Part shown: positions 27,189 to 37,063 of the stretch, one piece after another
How positions within the stretch are numbered: position 1 is the stretch's first letter
How the letters are laid out: each line of letters begins with the position of its first letter
Origin: an uncultured Neisseriaceae bacterium
Lineage (GTDB): Bacteria; Pseudomonadota; Gammaproteobacteria; Burkholderiales; Neisseriaceae
Assembly (NCBI GenBank): GCA_946481965.1
Contig: CAMLPN010000018.1
Location: 1-39,980 of the forward strand
DNA length: 39,980 bases
Reading direction: 5' to 3'
The notes under the pieces: generated by a model
The model's input: only the letters and a program-made list of their open reading frames with translations
What the model was told of the DNA's origin: nothing
Database searches by the model: none
Program-made: the position numbers and the translations under genes

Positions 27189-28391
27189 ATGGAAAATTAT
27201 CACTATCCTGATGATCGGGGTTTTTTTGGTCAGCATGGTGGATTATTTGTATCAGAAACGTTGATTGCAGCGTTAGGTGAATTAAAACAAGTTTACAATG
27301 AAGCTAAAGCTGATCCTTCTTTCTGGGCGCAGTTTCATGATGATTTGAAACATTATGTGGGTCGTCCCAGTCCGGTTTACTATGCTAAGCGTTTGTCTGC
27401 TTATTTGGGTGGTGCGCAGATTTATCTGAAACGTGAAGATTTGAATCATACCGGCGCTCATAAGGTTAATAATACTATCGGACAGGCTTTGCTGGCGCAG
27501 CGCATGGGTAAGAAGCGGGTAATTGCGGAAACGGGAGCCGGACAGCACGGAGTGGCCTCAGCAACGGTAGCTGCGCGCTTTGGAATGGAATGTACGGTAT
27601 TTATGGGTACAGAAGATATCAAGCGACAAGCTCCGAATGTATTTCGGATGAAGTTGCTTGGTGCTGAAGTTGTTGGCGTAGACAGCGGATCTAAGACGCT
27701 GAAAGATGCCATGAATGAAGCGCTGCGCGAATGGGTAGCGCGAGTGGATGATACTTACTATATTATCGGTACGGTTGCTGGTCCTATGCCTTATCCGGAG
27801 ATGGTGCGTGATTTTCAATGTGTGATTGGTGAAGAGGCAAAAGTACAAATGCAGGAAGCGATTGGTCGACAGCCTGATGTAGCGGTAGCTTGCGTTGGTG
27901 GCGGATCAAATGCAATCGGTCTCTTTTATCCCTATATTCATGTTGCTGAAACGAAGCTGGTTGGCGTAGAGGCTGGTGGTCTGGGGTTAGGTGGTAACCA
28001 GCATGCTGCTCCGATTAGTTCTGGTAGTCCTTTAGGGGTATTGCACGGTTTTCGTGGCTATCTAATGCAGGATAACAATGGTCAGGTTATTGATACTTAT
28101 TCGGTCTCTGCGGGTCTGGACTATCCTGGTGTAGGGCCGGAACATGGTTTGCTGCATGATCTTGGTCGAGTGCAATATGAAGCAATAGGCGATGAAGCTG
28201 CGATGGAGGCCTTTTATTTGCTGTGTCATCAGGAAGGTATTATTCCGGCACTGGAGTCTAGCCATGCGGTTGCTTGGGCAGTGGCTAATGCGCCAAAGAT
28301 GTCTAAAAATGAAACTATTCTGGTTAATTTATCAGGTCGCGGTGATAAAGATGTTAATACTGTGGCTATGCTCAATGGGGTGTCCTTGTAA
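27189..28391 (+). CDS. trpB: Tryptophan synthase beta chain
   Basis: PLP enzyme that joins indole and serine to form tryptophan, working as an alpha2-beta2 complex with TrpA. It is 400 aa, with [31 protein letters not shown] (PLP lysine in HTGAHK), [23 protein letters not shown] (phosphate loop) and [11 protein letters not shown] 27189 gives the expected start; ATG 27177 and a TTG at 27129 are in frame upstream. In relatives trpB is usually followed by trpA; here about 3 kb with an MFS relic, an ACT gene and a UPF0210 gene separates them. Confidence 0.97.
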   Translation: MENYHYPDDRGFFGQHGGLFVSETLIAALGELKQVYNEAKADPSFWAQFHDDLKHYVGRPSPVYYAKRLSAYLGGAQIYLKREDLNHTGAHKVNNTIGQALLAQRMGKKRVIAETGAGQHGVASATVAARFGMECTVFMGTEDIKRQAPNVFRMKLLGAEVVGVDSGSKTLKDAMNEALREWVARVDDTYYIIGTVAGPMPYPEMVRDFQCVIGEEAKVQMQEAIGRQPDVAVACVGGGSNAIGLFYPYIHVAETKLVGVEAGGLGLGGNQHAAPISSGSPLGVLHGFRGYLMQDNNGQVIDTYSVSAGLDYPGVGPEHGLLHDLGRVQYEAIGDEAAMEAFYLLCHQEGIIPALESSHAVAWAVANAPKMSKNETILVNLSGRGDKDVNTVAMLNGVSL

Positions 28392-28444
28392 AAATCACTG
28401 ACTGCTATTATTAATAGGTAGTGTTTAATATGTGATTTTACTTT

Positions 28445-29640
28445 ATGAATGATCGGATTGGGCTATCGACTGTACAGACATTTTTAATGGCCTTAGCCAT
28501 TGGTTTGGCGGTAGCCAGTAACTACTTTATTTTTCCACTGATTGAGGTGGCTGCCAGTAATTTTGGCATGAATGTTGTTCATAGCGGGATGTTGATCACG
28601 CTAACCCAACTGGCGTATGCTTTGGGACTAATTTTTCTGGTGCCTCTAGGCGATGTACTGGATAACAAGAAGCTGATCGTTTCTTTATATGCAGTAGTGG
28701 CGGTCAGTGCTTTGCTGATTGCTTTTGCCTCAAATTTGTGGCTTTTTATTTGTGGTCTTTTGCTGGTTGGTGCTTTTTGTACCGTTGCGCAAATTTTGAT
28801 GCCATTGGCTGCCAGTTTGACGACACCGCAGTCACGAGGACGGATAATTGGTACGCTGATGAGTGGGTTATTGCTGGGAATTTTGCTGTCGCGAACTTTT
28901 TCCGGTTTGATAGCCCAATGGTTGGGCTGGCGTATGGTGTATATTCTTGGTGCTCTGATGTTGCTGGCAATGACGCTGGTACTGCAATGGAAATTGCCAA
29001 AAATAGCGCATGTACCGAGTACACTGAGTTATCAGCAAACGCTGGTATCGGTCTGGCGGTTGTTGTGGCAAACACCGTTACTGCGTCAGCGCGGTGTTCT
29101 GGGAGCATTGGATTTTTGTCTATTTTCGATTCTCTGGACGCCGCTGACTTTATTGCTTAGTCATGCGCCTTATATTTTAGTCTGAGTACAATTGGTTTAT
29201 TCGGGCTTTTTGGGGCTTTGGGGGTTTTTGGTTCTAATGTCGGTGGTTGGGCAGCTGATAAGGGATATAGTTATGTTATGTCGCTGCTATGCGGGGTGAT
29301 ATTTCTGTGCAGCTGGGTATTGTTATATATTGGTGCAATGCATTTGTGGGCTTTGATTGCCGGTGTGATACTGCTGGATTTTGCTATTCAGGCTTTACAC
29401 ATTACTAATCAGACGCTGATATATCGATCTGATCCGGCATTAAAAGGCAGAATTGCCTCAGGATACATGAGTATGTATTTTATTGGTGGTGTGCTGGGCT
29501 CGCTGACTTCTGCTATGGCTTATGCCTATTATGGTTGGTCTGGGGTGTCAATATTAGGACTGATGGTTGCTGGTTTGATTTTATTGTGTGCTTTGGGGTT
29601 TAAAAGTAGTCAGATGTATTCGCAAGTTGCAGCTTCTTGA
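28445..29640 (+). pseudogene. MFS transporter gene broken by a one-base deletion
   Basis: The first part (28445-29185) encodes an MFS N-terminal half with about six hydrophobic segments and GDVLDNKK as the loop 2-3 motif. The second part, in another frame, continues with LSTIGLFGLFGALGVFGSN, GGWAADKGYSYVMS and further membrane segments to the stop at 29638. Adding one T to the run of four T at 29175-29178 joins them into one frame of 398 codons, a normal MFS length. The most similar known type is the YnfM-like or drug-efflux MFS, but the substrate is unknown. It is either a recent pseudogene or a sequencing error in a short homopolymer. Confidence 0.85.
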
Positions 29641-29714
29641 AGCAAATTAGAATTTAATGCAAGAACCATATTTTTTATTATGGTGATGATAGATAATTCA
29701 TTACAGGAAAAATT

Positions 29715-29990
29715 ATGTCTAGTCGTGCAGTGATGACGGTAATTGGTAAAGATCGTATTGGTATTGTGGCGGAAGTCGCCACTATGCTGGCAGAACATAA
29801 GGTTAATATTGTTAATATTAGTCAGCAACTGATGGATGATTATTTTACGATGATTATTTTGTTGAATGCTGAGGTATGTACGTTACCACGCATGCAATTT
29901 TGTGAATTTCTGGCCAGTGAAGGTGAAAAAAGGGGGCTGCATATTCGCGTGCAGGATGAAGAATTGTTCAATGCTATGCACCGGATTTAG
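29715..29990 (+). CDS. ACT-domain protein (UPF0237 family)
   Basis: A 91-aa protein consisting of one ACT domain: AVMTVIGKDRIGIVAEVATM, then NIVNISQQLMDDYFTMIILL. ACT domains bind amino acids and regulate enzymes; this family resembles the N-terminal part of GcvR. AGGAAAA lies upstream of the ATG. It ends 9 nt before the UPF0210 gene. The pair is a conserved two-gene unit in many bacteria, so they probably act together, the ACT protein possibly as regulator; ligand unknown. Confidence 0.93.
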   Translation: MSSRAVMTVIGKDRIGIVAEVATMLAEHKVNIVNISQQLMDDYFTMIILLNAEVCTLPRMQFCEFLASEGEKRGLHIRVQDEELFNAMHRI

Positions 29991-29999
29991 GAGTTATCA

Positions 30000-31361
30000 A
30001 TGTCGTTTTCTATTCAGAACAACGAGATTCTGGAAACTGTGCGAATGGTTTCTGACCAGCATTTTGATGTGCGCACCATTACGATTGGTATTGATTTACA
30101 TGATTGTATTGATACCGATATTAATCGGTTAAACGAGAAAATTTTTGCCAAAATTACTCGTGTTGGTAAGGATCTGGTACGCACTGCTACTGAATTGTCT
30201 ACTAAATTTGGTGTACCAATTGTTAATCAGCGCGTGGCCGTGACACCAATTGCACAGATTGGAGCGGCTACGGGAGCTGATTCTTATGTTTCGATCGCAC
30301 AGACGCTGGACAAGGCCGCAAAGGCAATAGGCATTTCGTTTATTGGTGGATTTTCTGCTTTGGTACACAAGGGAATGAGCCCGGCTGATCAGGTACTGAT
30401 CCGTTCTATTCCTGAAGCGTTAGCCAGTACTGATGTGGTGTGTAGTTCGGTTAATATTGGTTCTACTCGAGCCGGTATTAATATGGATGCGGTACGCTTA
30501 ATGGGTGAAACCATTAAGCGTACCGCAGAAATCACACCGGAAGGATTTGGCTGTGCCAAGCTGGTGGTATTTTGTAACGCAGTGGAAGACAATCCATTTA
30601 TGGCAGGGGCTTTTCACGGAGGCGGCGAAGCTGATTGCGTGATCAATGTAGGTGTTTCCGGACCGGGTGTGGTCTGCGCTGCATTGCAAAATACTTCAGC
30701 GCTGACGCTGACGGAAGTTGCCGAAGTGGTTAAGAAAACAGCATTCAAAATTACCCGAGTGGGCGAACTGATCGGGCATGAGGCCAGTAAAAAACTGGGT
30801 ATTCCATTTGGTATTCTGGATCTTTCCCTCGCGCCGACACCGGCCGTGGGCGATAGTGTGGCACGAATTCTAGAAGCTATGGGGCTGAGCGTATGTGGCA
30901 CACATGGTACGACTGCGGCACTGGCTTTGTTAAATGATGCGGTTAAAAAAGGTGGAATGATGGCCTCCAGTGCTGTTGGAGGCTTAAGTGGTGCCTTTAT
31001 TCCTGTATCAGAAGATGAGGGAATGATTGCGGCGGTAGAATCTGGTGTGCTGACCTTGGATAAACTGGAGGCGATGACGGCTGTGTGTTCGGTAGGTTTG
31101 GATATGATTGCGGTTCCGGGACATACTCCTGCCAGTACGCTTGCCGGTATGATTGCTGATGAAGCTGCGATTGGGTTGATTAATAGTAAAACGACAGCTG
31201 TGCGCATTATTCCGGTAACCGGTAAGGATGTTGGTGAATATGTTGAGTTTGGTGGTTTACTTGGACATGCACCGATTATGCCAGTGAAAAATGGTTCCTG
31301 TGAGGTGTTCATCAATCGTGGTGGTCGGGTGCCGGCACCGGTACAGTCGATGAAAAATTGA
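30000..31361 (+). CDS. UPF0210/DUF711 family protein (PFL-like)
   Basis: A 453-aa cytosolic protein of the DUF711 (UPF0210) family, distantly related in fold to pyruvate formate-lyase-type proteins. Visible features: [29 protein letters not shown]-like [29 protein letters not shown]-type [37 protein letters not shown] and [15 protein letters not shown] lies 6 nt before the ATG. No enzyme activity is established for the family. It is paired with the upstream ACT gene and sits between trpB and trpA. A catalytic glycyl-radical loop was not seen. Confidence 0.93.
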   Translation: MSFSIQNNEILETVRMVSDQHFDVRTITIGIDLHDCIDTDINRLNEKIFAKITRVGKDLVRTATELSTKFGVPIVNQRVAVTPIAQIGAATGADSYVSIAQTLDKAAKAIGISFIGGFSALVHKGMSPADQVLIRSIPEALASTDVVCSSVNIGSTRAGINMDAVRLMGETIKRTAEITPEGFGCAKLVVFCNAVEDNPFMAGAFHGGGEADCVINVGVSGPGVVCAALQNTSALTLTEVAEVVKKTAFKITRVGELIGHEASKKLGIPFGILDLSLAPTPAVGDSVARILEAMGLSVCGTHGTTAALALLNDAVKKGGMMASSAVGGLSGAFIPVSEDEGMIAAVESGVLTLDKLEAMTAVCSVGLDMIAVPGHTPASTLAGMIADEAAIGLINSKTTAVRIIPVTGKDVGEYVEFGGLLGHAPIMPVKNGSCEVFINRGGRVPAPVQSMKN

Positions 31362-31445
31362 TGAGTAAATTGTCATATCGTCTGGCTGTATGGCGGGGCG
31401 AAGAAAATATAGAGTACTGTTGATCGTAAATGGATCGAGGAAGAG

Positions 31446-32231
31446 ATGAGTAGAATTCAACAAATTTTCCAGCAGCTTGATGGTCGTACTGCACTGGTAT
31501 CTTATATTACTTGTGGTGATCCTGATGTGGATACTACATTGCAGTTAATGCAGGTGCTGGTAGAAGAGGGCACAGATATTATTGAATTAGGTGTACCGTT
31601 TTCTGATCCGATGGCTGATGGTCCGGTGATTCAGGCAGCTAGCCAACGGGCACTGCGCAATGATGTTTCTTTGCATGATGTGTTATCTGTAGTGACTAAG
31701 TTTCGCCAGCACAATCAAAAAACACCGATTGTTTTAATGGGTTACCTTAATCCAGTTTATCACATGGGTTATGAAAATTTTGTACAGGCTGCTGCCAAAG
31801 CAGGTGTTGATGGTTTATTAACGGTTGATTGTCCTGCTGAATCAATTGATGATTTGCATGCTCATATGCAGGCGCATGGTCTGGATTGTATTTTTTTAAT
31901 TGCACCGACAACAACAGAAGAACGGGTAAAACTGATTGCCAGTAAGGCCAGTGGTTTTGTATATTATGTTTCGCTCAAAGGGGTAACAGGATCTTCGCAG
32001 TTGGATGTAGCCGAAGTTTCGCGTAGAATTGAACATTTACGTCAATTTATTCAGATCCCTATCGGTGTAGGATTTGGTATTAAGGATGCTGAGTCAGTCC
32101 GTAAAATCGGCGCAGTGGCCGATGCGGTTATTGTTGGCAGTCGCTTTGTTGGTACCATAGACCAGAATAAGGGGCATGAAGCTGAGGCTCTGGCGCCGGT
32201 AGTGGCTGAGTTAAAACAGGCGCTGGTTTAA
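31446..32231 (+). CDS. trpA: Tryptophan synthase alpha chain
   Basis: TIM-barrel subunit that cleaves indole-3-glycerol phosphate to indole and glyceraldehyde 3-phosphate. It is 261 aa with the catalytic Glu in IIELGVPFSDPMADGPV, the catalytic Asp loop PIVLMGYLNPVYHMG, GVDGLLTVDCPAE, YYVSLKGVTGSS, VGFGIKDAES and DAVIVGSRFV. GAGGAAG lies just upstream of the ATG. It is followed 71 bp later by accD, the usual trpA-accD order in relatives. Expression as one unit with the ACT-UPF0210 genes is possible, since no terminator is seen between them. Confidence 0.97.
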   Translation: MSRIQQIFQQLDGRTALVSYITCGDPDVDTTLQLMQVLVEEGTDIIELGVPFSDPMADGPVIQAASQRALRNDVSLHDVLSVVTKFRQHNQKTPIVLMGYLNPVYHMGYENFVQAAAKAGVDGLLTVDCPAESIDDLHAHMQAHGLDCIFLIAPTTTEERVKLIASKASGFVYYVSLKGVTGSSQLDVAEVSRRIEHLRQFIQIPIGVGFGIKDAESVRKIGAVADAVIVGSRFVGTIDQNKGHEAEALAPVVAELKQALV

Positions 32232-32302
32232 ATTGCATGTATCTATTTTGTTACGCAGAACGGCTTTATGCCGGCTGTTGAGCACTGTTCAGGAATAAGA
32301 TA

Positions 32303-33175
32303 ATGAGCTGGTTAGACAAAATCCTGCCCCCCAAGATTAATAAAGAAGCTGCGACTAAATCCAATGGTATTCCCGAGGGCTTGTGGCAAAAATGCCCTTC
32401 TTGTGCGGCTACTTTGTATGCCACAGATTTAAAAAAGAATATGGAAGTATGCCCGAAATGTGGCTATCACAATCCTGTATCGGCGCGCGAGCGTATTCAG
32501 ATGATGCTGGATGAGGGTAAGCAGTATGAAATTGGTGCTAATGTAAAGCCGATGGATATGCTGAAATTCCGTGACAGTAAGAAATATACTGATCGTTTGA
32601 GTGCTGCGCGTAAGCTAACTCATGAAGAGGAGGCAATGGTGGTGATGCGCGGGACGATGAATGGTACGCCAGTGGTATTAGCAGCCTTTGAATTCCGTTT
32701 TATCGGTGGATCGATGGGCGCAGCAGTTGGGGAAAAATTTGTCCGTGGTGTGCGTGAAGCGGTAAAACATGACTGTGCGTTTATTTGTGTGGCTGCATCT
32801 GGTGGTGCACGTATGCAGGAGGGTTTAAATTCGCTGATGCAAATGGCGAAAACCTGTGCCTCTTTGCATTTACTCAGTGACAAATCTCTACCTTTTATTT
32901 CGGTCCTCACTGATCCAACCATGGGCGGTGTTTCAGCCAGCTTTGCCTTTCTAGGCGATGTGGTTTTAGCAGAACCAAATGCTTTAATTGGTTTTGCTGG
33001 TCCTCGTGTTATTGAACAGACAGTGCGCGAAACTTTGCCAGAGGGATTTCAACGAGCAGAGTTTTTGTTAGATAAGGGAGCAATCGATCAGATTGTCGAC
33101 CGGCGCGAATTAAAAGATCGGGTGGTAAAGCTGATTAGATTGTTGCGTTCTGATGTACAGACGGATGCAGCCTGA
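32303..33175 (+). CDS. accD: Acetyl-CoA carboxylase, carboxyltransferase beta subunit
   Basis: Part of the carboxyltransferase that makes malonyl-CoA, the first step of fatty-acid synthesis; works with AccA. It is 290 aa. The N-terminal zinc ribbon has [12 protein letters not shown] and [11 protein letters not shown] (four Cys). The crotonase-like domain has [40 protein letters not shown] and [20 protein letters not shown] precedes the ATG. A strong terminator follows. folC, often the next gene in relatives, is absent here. Confidence 0.97.
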   Translation: MSWLDKILPPKINKEAATKSNGIPEGLWQKCPSCAATLYATDLKKNMEVCPKCGYHNPVSARERIQMMLDEGKQYEIGANVKPMDMLKFRDSKKYTDRLSAARKLTHEEEAMVVMRGTMNGTPVVLAAFEFRFIGGSMGAAVGEKFVRGVREAVKHDCAFICVAASGGARMQEGLNSLMQMAKTCASLHLLSDKSLPFISVLTDPTMGGVSASFAFLGDVVLAEPNALIGFAGPRVIEQTVRETLPEGFQRAEFLLDKGAIDQIVDRRELKDRVVKLIRLLRSDVQTDAA

Positions 33176-33198
33176 TAAAATCGAATCCAAATGAATTG

Positions 33199-33231
33199 AC
33201 TGCCTGATTTTTCTCAGGCAGTTTTATTTTT
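33199..33231 (+). terminator. Intrinsic terminator after accD
   Basis: A 9-bp stem, ACTGCCTGA / TCAGGCAGT, with the loop TTTTTC, then TTTATTTTT. It ends the trpA-accD transcript and lies between accD and the convergent DUF488 gene. Confidence 0.88.
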
Positions 33232-33296
33232 GGTTTTAGGTACGGAGCTTTTATTCATGCTAATGCGATTATTATATTGTTTAAACAATTAAGTGG

Positions 33297-33644
33297 TTAC
33301 TGTTGCAAAGCGACCAGTAAGACGGGTACGTGGCTGTGTGCGATATCCTTGCTGGCGGTTAGTAATGCTAATTGGCCGTACTGGTGATGCAATTGACGGA
33401 TATTATCTAGTTGCTGAAGCTGTTCTGGTTGCTGTAATTCTAACCGATAACGACGGCAAAATTCTTTATATCGCTGTTGACGATATTGGTGAAACCACTG
33501 TCGCAGTGATGTGGAAGGTGAAATAGTTTTACACCATTGCACACCATTAAGTTTGTCTTTACGAACTCCTCGTGGCCACAAACGATTAGTTAATATTGCT
33601 GGCTGTTGCCCCTGATAGTCATAGACACGTTGCACACTGTACAT
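33297..33644 (-). CDS. DUF488-family protein (YeaO-like)
   Basis: A 115-aa cytosolic protein with the DUF488 signatures VQRVYDYQ, TNRLWPRGVRKDKL (the R-WPRG motif), WCKTISPSTSLRQWF and ALLTASKD. The family has no agreed biochemical role. The start ATG 33644 has GAGA 8 nt upstream. The gene converges on accD. Gln-rich stretches are notable but match the AT-rich codon preference of the genome (CAA/CAG). A plus-strand frame over the same DNA is a shadow. Confidence 0.85.
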   Translation of the reverse strand: MYSVQRVYDYQGQQPAILTNRLWPRGVRKDKLNGVQWCKTISPSTSLRQWFHQYRQQRYKEFCRRYRLELQQPEQLQQLDNIRQLHHQYGQLALLTASKDIAHSHVPVLLVALQQ

Positions 33645-33843
33645 AACGTATTTCTCGCATGAATCATATCTTGGTTTAGTATAATCTGTATAATCTAATT
33701 TATAAGATAAATGTGATTAATTTACATTATTACTCAATGATATTATGAAAAAATATTTAGTTTTGAAGATGAAGTTTTCATTGGTCTTTATTGATTAATT
33801 GAATTATTCAATAAAGCTGGTTTATCTTCGTAAGTTATAAAAA

Positions 33844-33866
33844 AAAGCAGCTTTATAAGCTGCTTT
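33844..33866 (-). terminator. Intrinsic terminator of the DsbC-like gene
   Basis: The stem AAAGCAGCTT / AAGCTGCTTT has a 3-nt loop and, on the minus strand, a T run after it (A run at 33838-33846 on the plus strand). It lies 17 bp after the stop at 33883. Confidence 0.85.
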
Positions 33867-33882
33867 AGTTTGAATTAAATTT

Positions 33883-34734
33883 TTATTTCTGGTTTTTATC
33901 CAGTTCAGCTTCAAGTGCTTCTTTAGGCATTCCACCGGGAATGATTTTTCCGTTCGGGAAGGCCAGTGTCGGCGTGCCATCAATGCCAAGCTTATTACCC
34001 AGTTCCATGATATCGGCAATAGGATTAGTACATTCTTTAACAGCTGGAGGCATTTTACCTTTACGCATCCAGTTATTCCACGCTTCGGCAGGTTTTGGTT
34101 GACACCAGATTTGTACGGCTTTCTTCTGCGCATCTGGATGTAGTGATGGGATGGGCATCAGGAATGTATAAATAGTTACGTTTTCCAGTTTGGCCAGTTC
34201 TCCTTCCATTCTTTTGCAATATGGACAATCTGGATCAGAGAAGACTGCTAGTACACGTTTACCGTCACCACGAGTAACTTTAATGGCTTTATCCAATGGT
34301 AACTGACTAAAATCTATTTTTGACAGTTCATTCATACGCTTTTCAGTCAAGCTGGCTTTGTTATCAATATCAAGCATATTGCCTACCAACATATATTGAC
34401 CATTTTCATCGGTATAGACGATTTTATTACGACCAACAACTGCCTCATACAAGCCCTTAATTGGCGTATAGTTAACTTCTTTAATAGTGATTTCATTGTC
34501 ATTAAATGCTTTGCGCATTCTTTCAGCCAGATTCTGGCTGATTCTTTTGCTGGTTTCTTCATCAACTGGTTTATTAACATCAATGCTTTTAGTAGCACTG
34601 CTAACAGCTGAAGCTGGTGTCGCAGTAGAAGCTGCTGATGCTTCGTTGTTTTTTACGTTGGAACTGTTACACGCAGTTATGGTTAGAAGTACCATTAATG
34701 GCGCGATATATTGACTTAAATATGTTTTTTTCAT
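33883..34734 (-). CDS. dsbC: DsbC-like disulfide isomerase, predicted lipoprotein
   Basis: A periplasmic thiol:disulfide isomerase that corrects wrong disulfides. It is 283 aa. The signal region ends in the lipobox ITAC (Cys about residue 22), so it is predicted to be lipid-anchored rather than soluble. A Ser/Ala-rich linker follows, then an N-terminal dimerisation domain (about 60-130). The thioredoxin domain has DPDCPYCKRM (CPYC at 170-173) and the cis-Pro loop DGTPTLAFPNG. Another Cys pair (WCQ, ECTNP) is in the helical insert, as in E. coli DsbC. No ribosome site is obvious before ATG 34734. It is presumably re-reduced by a DsbD-type protein encoded elsewhere. Confidence 0.92.
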   Translation of the reverse strand: MKKTYLSQYIAPLMVLLTITACNSSNVKNNEASAASTATPASAVSSATKSIDVNKPVDEETSKRISQNLAERMRKAFNDNEITIKEVNYTPIKGLYEAVVGRNKIVYTDENGQYMLVGNMLDIDNKASLTEKRMNELSKIDFSQLPLDKAIKVTRGDGKRVLAVFSDPDCPYCKRMEGELAKLENVTIYTFLMPIPSLHPDAQKKAVQIWCQPKPAEAWNNWMRKGKMPPAVKECTNPIADIMELGNKLGIDGTPTLAFPNGKIIPGGMPKEALEAELDKNQK

Positions 34735-35131
34735 GTGAGAGTGCTTTTTAGTTGATAATTTATGGTTAATAAATGAGTTTTGTTTATGTAACGCTATTAT
34801 GCCTTAAGCTTTAATAAACAGGAAAGTGTTAATTATGAAAAAAAATCAATTTTTTATAAGTGAGTAATGGTTTGAGTTACGAATATCCCTTATAAAAGAA
34901 TCTATTGCATTAACCAAAATGAATGTTTACAAAAGCAGTGGTTGTTAATTAATAGAAAACTGTACAATGCGGGCATCTGATTAAACATTTTACGGCTTTA
35001 TAAGTAAAATTGGTAATAATTAGTATCTGGTTAAAATGAAGAAATATCTTGTCAACGGGCAGTTTAATAGTTGGCGATGTTTATGCTTCATGACACAATA
35101 CTTATTCTTTACTTACTGTGAAAAAGATACC
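34735..35131. other. Spacer between dsbC-like and exonuclease genes
   Basis: About 400 bp between divergent genes. A TACAAT at 34961-34966 with TGGTTG 18 bp upstream is a possible plus-strand promoter. A 10-codon frame (MKKNQFFISE) near 34834 has AGGAAAG before it but is too short to call. Nothing else is supported. Confidence 0.4.
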
Positions 35132-35926
35132 ATGATTCCGATTTTGGCTTTCGATATTGAAACAGTGCCGGATGTAGCCGGTATACGTGTGTTGAATGAT
35201 TTGCCTGATGAAGTAAGTGATAGTGAAGTAGTAGAGTTTGCCCAGCAGCAGCGTCGCGCTAAAACGGGTGGTAGTGATTTTATGCAATTGCATCTGCAAC
35301 AAGTAGTGGCGATATCCTGTTGTATGCGTTGGGGTACGGAAAAAATTCATGTTGCCAGTATTGGTAATATTGACGACACTGAAGAGACATTGATAGCGAA
35401 GTTTTTTGAGTTGGTGGAAACACATACTCCACAACTAGTTAGCTGGAATGGTGGTGGTTTTGATTTACCGGTATTGCATTATCGTGGACTGATTCACGGA
35501 ATCAGTGCGACACGATATTGGGATATGGGTGAGGGTGATTTTGGTGACAGCCGTGACTTTAAATGGAATAACTACATTAGTCGTTACCATAGCCGGCATT
35601 GTGATCTGATGGATTTGTTAGCTTTGTATCAGCCTCGCGCTAATGTGCCTTTAGATGATATGGCAAAATTATGCGGTTTCCCCGGTAAGCTGGGGATGGA
35701 CGGTAGTAAAGTCTGGAATGCCTATCATAAAGGCGATCTGGCTGATATCCGTTATTATTGTGAAACGGACGCCACTAATACTTATTTAATGTATCTGCGT
35801 TTTAATCTCATGCGTGGTTTTCTGGATGCTGATGAGTATGAACAGGAAATCCGACTTTTAAAAAGCTATCTACAAAATCAAGACGCTGCACACTGGCGAG
35901 AGTTTCTGTCAGCATGGAGTTGTTAA
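35132..35926 (+). CDS. Predicted 3'-5' exonuclease, PolB-like (DEDD fold)
   Basis: A 264-aa cytosolic protein of the family of stand-alone exonucleases related to the proofreading domain of B-family polymerases. The first catalytic acidic pair is in ILAFDIETVPD. The Exo II-like motif is LVSWNGGGFDLPVL, and the third is in YYCETDATNTYLMYLR. FGDSRDFKWNNYISRYHSRH and CDLMDLLALYQP are also family features. ATG 35132 starts at the conserved MIPILAFDIET; the frame is open to 35036 but that extension (with many Cys and aromatic residues) has no family counterpart. Its cellular role is not established. It is followed 20 bp later by tyrA. Confidence 0.88.
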   Translation: MIPILAFDIETVPDVAGIRVLNDLPDEVSDSEVVEFAQQQRRAKTGGSDFMQLHLQQVVAISCCMRWGTEKIHVASIGNIDDTEETLIAKFFELVETHTPQLVSWNGGGFDLPVLHYRGLIHGISATRYWDMGEGDFGDSRDFKWNNYISRYHSRHCDLMDLLALYQPRANVPLDDMAKLCGFPGKLGMDGSKVWNAYHKGDLADIRYYCETDATNTYLMYLRFNLMRGFLDADEYEQEIRLLKSYLQNQDAAHWREFLSAWSC

Positions 35927-35946
35927 AGTTAATGGGCTGGAAATAA

Positions 35947-36849
35947 ATGCAAAATAGAGAAGACAAATTGTCGGAGCAGTACCCAGCCATAAAATTTCGT
36001 AAACTGGTATTAATTGGCGTAGGTTTAATTGGCGGTTCACTGGCACTGGATCTTAAACGTGCAGGATTGGTTGATGAAGTTGTTGGCATCGACGTTGACA
36101 TCGAAAATCTGACCAGAGCGATGGAACGACGGGTAATTGATGGTTTCTCACTTCAGATTAATGCTGACAGTATCTGTGGTGCGGATATGATCATTATTGC
36201 TACTCCAGTGAATACTTTGCCCGATATCTGTCGAAGATTAGTTCCCTATATGGGTGAACAAACAATCATTAGTGATGTAGGTAGTACCAAACAATCGGCT
36301 TTACAAGCTTTTGCTAGTGAGTTGCCGGAGCATTTTAATCGTTGTGTAGCAGCACATCCTATTGCTGGTTCTGATCGTCATGGTGCGCTGGCGGCGCAGT
36401 TTGGATTATTTGCACAAAAAAAATGTATTATCTGTAAGCATGATCAGCAGGATGAAGTTGCATTGAGAACGGTAGTGGGAATGTGGCAGGCGGTACAAGC
36501 AAATATTTACTGGCTGGATGCAGCCAGACATGATGAGATATTTGCCGCTGTTAGCCATTTACCGCATATGCTGGCTTATGCATATATTCATCAGCTGGCC
36601 TCATGTGCAGATGCTGATGAGCTATTAAGTTTTGCTGGTAGTGGTTTCCGTGATTTTTCACGCATAGCTGCCAGCCATCCGCAAATATGGACAGATATAT
36701 GCATGTCTAACCGTGAAGCTTTAATTAAGTTGTTACAACAGCAACAGCAGGAAATAGCCTGTTTACAACGGTACTTGCAGCAAGCAGATTCAACAGCATT
36801 AGCTGACTTTTTTGATAAAGCGCATCAAATTCGGGTTAATTGGCAGTGA
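35947..36849 (+). CDS. tyrA: Prephenate dehydrogenase
   Basis: NAD(P)-dependent enzyme that converts prephenate to 4-hydroxyphenylpyruvate for tyrosine synthesis (some members act on arogenate). It is 300 aa with the dinucleotide motif LVLIGVGLIGGSLALDL, ADMIIIATPVNTLP, SDVGSTKQSA, the active-site HPIAGSDRHG, and VSHLPHMLAYA. There is no chorismate mutase domain and no C-terminal ACT domain. A GGAAAT ribosome site precedes the ATG. It may form a two-gene unit with the exonuclease gene. The separate ACT protein at 37430 is nearby, but no link is shown. Confidence 0.93.
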   Translation: MQNREDKLSEQYPAIKFRKLVLIGVGLIGGSLALDLKRAGLVDEVVGIDVDIENLTRAMERRVIDGFSLQINADSICGADMIIIATPVNTLPDICRRLVPYMGEQTIISDVGSTKQSALQAFASELPEHFNRCVAAHPIAGSDRHGALAAQFGLFAQKKCIICKHDQQDEVALRTVVGMWQAVQANIYWLDAARHDEIFAAVSHLPHMLAYAYIHQLASCADADELLSFAGSGFRDFSRIAASHPQIWTDICMSNREALIKLLQQQQQEIACLQRYLQQADSTALADFFDKAHQIRVNWQ

Positions 36850-37027
36850 AAACAAAAATTTTATTAAATTCGTTGTTTATTTGTTGCAATCGCATTATTT
36901 GTGTCTAAGTGTCAGTAAAATATGATTTTTTTTATTGATTGAAATGGTAAAATAAATAAATTTAAGCAATATTGTTTTCTTTTTAATAAAAATAACCTTT
37001 TTTTGTAGAAATAATACAAAATAATAC

Positions 37028-37056
37028 TTGCCATATTTTGTCACTTCGGGCATAAT
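37028..37056 (+). promoter_or_regulatory. Sigma-70 promoter of the candidate small RNA
   Basis: The -35 is TTGCCA (37028-37033) and the -10 is CATAAT (37051-37056), separated by exactly 17 bp. The predicted start at about 37064 is the first base of a hairpin. No protein-coding frame follows within the transcript. Confidence 0.7.
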
Positions 37057-37063
37057 TCGCTTC

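Noticed and set aside
30614-31315. Long minus-strand frame opposite the UPF0210 gene
   Set aside because: A shadow of the strongly coding plus strand; the protein is rich in Pro, Ser and Ala without motifs.
34834-34866. 10-codon frame MKKNQFFISE with AGGAAAG upstream
   Set aside because: Too short, not followed closely by a gene, and shows no attenuator structure, so a leader peptide cannot be supported.
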